Below, piece after piece: positions 61,758 through 64,000 of a stretch of DNA of 64,000 bases; within the stretch, counting starts at the first letter, position 1; each line of letters begins with the position of its first letter. Source of the stretch: Roseivivax sediminis (lineage in GTDB: Bacteria > Pseudomonadota > Alphaproteobacteria > Rhodobacterales > Rhodobacteraceae). The DNA is taken from positions 62,001 to 126,000 of the forward strand of contig NZ_FOMS01000012.1 of assembly GCF_900112685.1 (NCBI RefSeq), in the 5' to 3' direction. The notes beneath the pieces are model-generated. The model was not told where the DNA came from. It worked only from the letters and a program-made list of their open reading frames with translations, and did no database searches. A program made the translations under genes and the position numbers.

Positions 61758-62356
61758 CCGCTGGCGGCCAGCGGGACGGCGTGAAAATCGGCGGATTGCG
61801 CCATCGCCTCCTTCAGCCGGGCATGATAGTCCGCGCGCGGGATCTCCACTCCGCCGAGCGAGGCGAGGTGCGCGGTCAGGAACTGCGTGTCGAACAGCCG
61901 GAACCCGGCGCGGTTCAGGTGATCGACCAGCCAGGCCAGGGCGATCTTCGATCCGTCGCGGATCCGGCTGAACATGCTCTCGCCGCAAAACACCGCGTCG
62001 AAGGTGACGCCGTAAACGCCGCCGGCCAGCGCGCCGTCCTGCCAGACCTCAAGCGAATGGGCGTCGCCGCGCGCGTGCAGCGCTGCGTATAACGCCGTGA
62101 TCTCTTCGTTGATCCAGGTCTCCGGCCGATCGGCGCAGGCGGACATCACGCCCTCGAAGTCCCGGTCGAGTGTCACCTCGTAGCGGTTCCGCCGCAGCGT
62201 CCGGGCGAGACTGCGCGAGACGTGGAACCCGTCCAGCGGTAGGATGCCGCGATGACGCGGATCGACCCAGAAGATCTCGGGATCGTTGCGATGCTCCGCC
62301 ATTGGGAAGACACCGACGCGGTAGGCCTGCAGGACGAGGTCCGGAGAGACCGTCAC
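61721..62356 (-). CDS. aat: Leucyl/phenylalanyl-tRNA-protein transferase
   Basis: A 211-residue Aat enzyme that transfers Leu or Phe from tRNA to N-terminal Arg/Lys, marking proteins for ClpS-ClpAP. [23 protein letters not shown], the [20 protein letters not shown] segment and [13 protein letters not shown] are diagnostic. The start is GTG at 62356, overlapping the accC stop, which gives the family's standard N-terminus; longer frames run into accC. It follows accB-accC in one leftward transcript. Confidence 0.94.
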   Translation of the reverse strand: MTVSPDLVLQAYRVGVFPMAEHRNDPEIFWVDPRHRGILPLDGFHVSRSLARTLRRNRYEVTLDRDFEGVMSACADRPETWINEEITALYAALHARGDAHSLEVWQDGALAGGVYGVTFDAVFCGESMFSRIRDGSKIALAWLVDHLNRAGFRLFDTQFLTAHLASLGGVEIPRADYHARLKEAMAQSADFHAVPLAASGQDVVQRITQTS

Positions 62357-63699
62357 GCCTCGCCCTGGGCCAGCCATTGCTCCAGCCAGTGAATGTTGTA
62401 GGCGCCGGTTTTCACCGCCTCTTCCTCCAGCAGCGCCCGGAACAGCGGGATCGTGGTGTCCACGCCGTCGACGATCAGCTCGCCAAGCGCGCGGTTCATG
62501 CGGGCCAGCGCCTCGTCGCGGTCGCGGCCGTGCACGATGAGCTTGCCGATCAGGCTGTCGTAATAGGGCGGGATCCGGTAGCCGTCGTAGAGCGCGCTGT
62601 CGATCCGCACGCCAAGCCCGCCGGGCGCGTGGTACTGCGTGATCCGGCCGGGGGAGGGCGCAAAGCTCGGCAGTTTCTCCGCGTTGATGCGCGCCTCGAT
62701 GGCGTGACCGTTGATCTTCAGGTCCTCCTGCGCGAAGGACAGCGGCGCGCCTGCGGCGACGCGGATCTGTTCGCGGACGAGATCGACACCGAAGATCGCC
62801 TCGGTCACCGGATGCTCGACCTGCAGTCGGGTGTTCATCTCGATGAAGTAGAACTCGCCGTTCTCGTAGAGGAACTCGATCGTGCCGGCCCCGGCATAGC
62901 CGATCTCGGCCACCGCGTCCGCGCAGACCTTGCCGATGCGCGCGCGTTCCTCGCCGCTGATCGACGGGCCGGGCGCCTCTTCGAGCACCTTCTGGTGCCG
63001 GCGCTGCAGCGAACAGTCGCGCTCGCCGAGATGTACGGCGCCGCCCTTGCCGTCGCCGAAAACCTGCACCTCGATGTGGCGGGGCGTGGTCAGATATTTC
63101 TCGATATAGACGGCGTCGTTGCCAAAGGCGGCCTGCGCCTCGGAGCGCGCGGTCTGGAAGGCGCGCTCGAGCTCGGCCTCGGTGCCGGCAACCTTCATGC
63201 CGCGCCCGCCGCCGCCGGCGGTTGCCTTGATGATCACCGGGTAGCCCATGTCCGCCGCCAGCTCGCGCGCGGTATCGAGATCGGCAACCCCGCCTTCGGA
63301 GCCGGGCACGCAGGGCACGCCGAGCGCCTTCATCGTCTCCTTCGCGGTGATCTTGTCACCCATTATGCTGATGTGTTCGGAGGACGGGCCGATGAAGGTC
63401 AGCCCGTGATCCTCCACGATCTGTACGAAGCGCGCGTTTTCGGACAGGAAGCCGTAGCCGGGATGGATCGCCTGGGCGCCGGTGACCTCGCAGGCGGAGA
63501 TGATCGCCGGGATCGACAGGTAGGATTGCGCGGAAGGGGCGGGGCCGATGCAGATCGTCTCGTCGGCCATGCGCACATGCATGGCGTCGGCGTCGGCGGT
63601 GGAATGCACGGCGACGCTGGCGATGCCCATCTCGCGGCAGGCCCGGATGACACGCAGCGCGATCTCGCCCCGGTTGGCGATAAGGATCTTGTCGAACAT
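62353..63699 (-). CDS. accC: Acetyl-CoA carboxylase biotin carboxylase subunit
   Basis: A 448-residue biotin carboxylase that carboxylates the biotin of AccB with ATP and bicarbonate, starting fatty-acid synthesis. [20 protein letters not shown] opens it; the ATP-grasp glycine loop is GGGGRGMKV and [14 protein letters not shown] holds catalytic residues. Full length. The ATG at 63699 lies five bases after the accB stop. Confidence 0.98.
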   Translation of the reverse strand: MFDKILIANRGEIALRVIRACREMGIASVAVHSTADADAMHVRMADETICIGPAPSAQSYLSIPAIISACEVTGAQAIHPGYGFLSENARFVQIVEDHGLTFIGPSSEHISIMGDKITAKETMKALGVPCVPGSEGGVADLDTARELAADMGYPVIIKATAGGGGRGMKVAGTEAELERAFQTARSEAQAAFGNDAVYIEKYLTTPRHIEVQVFGDGKGGAVHLGERDCSLQRRHQKVLEEAPGPSISGEERARIGKVCADAVAEIGYAGAGTIEFLYENGEFYFIEMNTRLQVEHPVTEAIFGVDLVREQIRVAAGAPLSFAQEDLKINGHAIEARINAEKLPSFAPSPGRITQYHAPGGLGVRIDSALYDGYRIPPYYDSLIGKLIVHGRDRDEALARMNRALGELIVDGVDTTIPLFRALLEEEAVKTGAYNIHWLEQWLAQGEA

Positions 63700-63704
63700 G
63701 GGGC

Positions 63705-64000
63705 TCACTCGAGGATGACGAGGGGGGCGCCGTATTCGACCGGCGCGCCGTCGTCGACGAGGATCTGCTTCACGGTGCCGGAACGGGGCGCGGGGATATG
63801 GTTCATCGTCTTCATCGCCTCGACGATGAGCAGCGTGTCGCCTTCGCTGACTTGCGCGCCCACGCTGATGAAGGCGCCCGCGCCGGGTTCGGGTTGCATG
63901 TAGACGGTGCCGACCATTGGCGAGGTCACTGCGCCGGGATGCTGTGCCGGGTCCTCGGGTTCAGCCGGCGCCTCGGCCTGCGGCGCGGGGGCGGGTTGCT
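63705..64000 (-). CDS. accB: Biotin carboxyl carrier protein of acetyl-CoA carboxylase (partial)
   Basis: The C-terminal 98 codons of AccB; the N-terminus is beyond the window end. A Pro/Ala/Glu/Gln-rich linker is followed by the biotinyl domain [16 protein letters not shown], with the biotinylated lysine in [11 protein letters not shown]. It is followed by accC and aat in one leftward operon. Confidence 0.96.
   Translation of the reverse strand, partial: QPAPAPQAEAPAEPEDPAQHPGAVTSPMVGTVYMQPEPGAGAFISVGAQVSEGDTLLIVEAMKTMNHIPAPRSGTVKQILVDDGAPVEYGAPLVILE

Overview
The window is very GC-rich, densely packed chromosomal DNA with no rRNA, tRNA, insertion sequence, prophage or CRISPR array that I could find. 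Gene content points to a marine-type Rhodobacterales alphaproteobacterium (Rhodobacteraceae, Roseobacter-like): two TRAP transporters, an NDUFA12-type complex I subunit, choline-O-sulfate to betaine genes, a vanadium haloperoxidase, and the accB-accC and clpP-clpX gene pairs. This assignment is inference from content, not from a marker gene.

Layout, left to right. 1-4.7 kb: the tail of a class IV aminotransferase, a leftward trio (N-formylglutamate amidohydrolase, DUF1244, DUF5671), pyruvate kinase, a small membrane protein and rpmI-rplT ending in a clear intrinsic terminator. 4.8-9.7 kb: a hexuronate module with uxuA divergent from a GntR regulator and a dctPQM TRAP transporter. 9.7-20.8 kb: one leftward nine-gene run, dctP-dctQ-dctM-iclR followed by a fused hydratase/dehydrogenase, a thiolase, two acyl-CoA dehydrogenases and a CoA ligase; the enzyme set matches the pimelate (pim) beta-oxidation operon, joined here to its own transporter and regulator. 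21.0-23.8 kb: a KdgR-like regulator divergent from kduI-kduD. UxuA and KduD both produce 2-keto-3-deoxygluconate, so the two uronate modules flank the pim-like operon and feed one intermediate.

23.9-31.2 kb: a complete Nit1C cluster (nitB-C-D-E-F-G-H; nitrilase, radical SAM, GNAT, AIR-synthase-like, flavoprotein and two small proteins) transcribed leftward, divergent from a MocR-type regulator. Four GCATA-type sites lie between them. Nit1C has been linked to cyanide assimilation as a nitrogen source, but the roles of most of its proteins are unresolved; this is the least understood system in the window.

31.2-42.6 kb: M20 peptidases, an argE-fadoxidoreductase pair, a glycosyltransferase-like gene, fabF-mltG, yebC, a second-type methionine aminopeptidase, LysE and EamA exporters and a 65-residue conserved-looking protein. 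Three copies of an intergenic repeat with a co-varying hairpin occur here. 42.7-49.9 kb: a vanadium haloperoxidase with its own promoter/operator, then betC-betB-betA behind a perfect BetI-like operator; no betI is present in the window. 49.9-56.0 kb: small stress-type genes and a KpsS/KpsD/KpsC capsule locus. 56.1-64 kb: ribE, a cation diffusion facilitator, clpP, clpX, a PRC-barrel secreted protein, NDUFA12, DUF2155, aat and accC-accB (the last cut by the window end).
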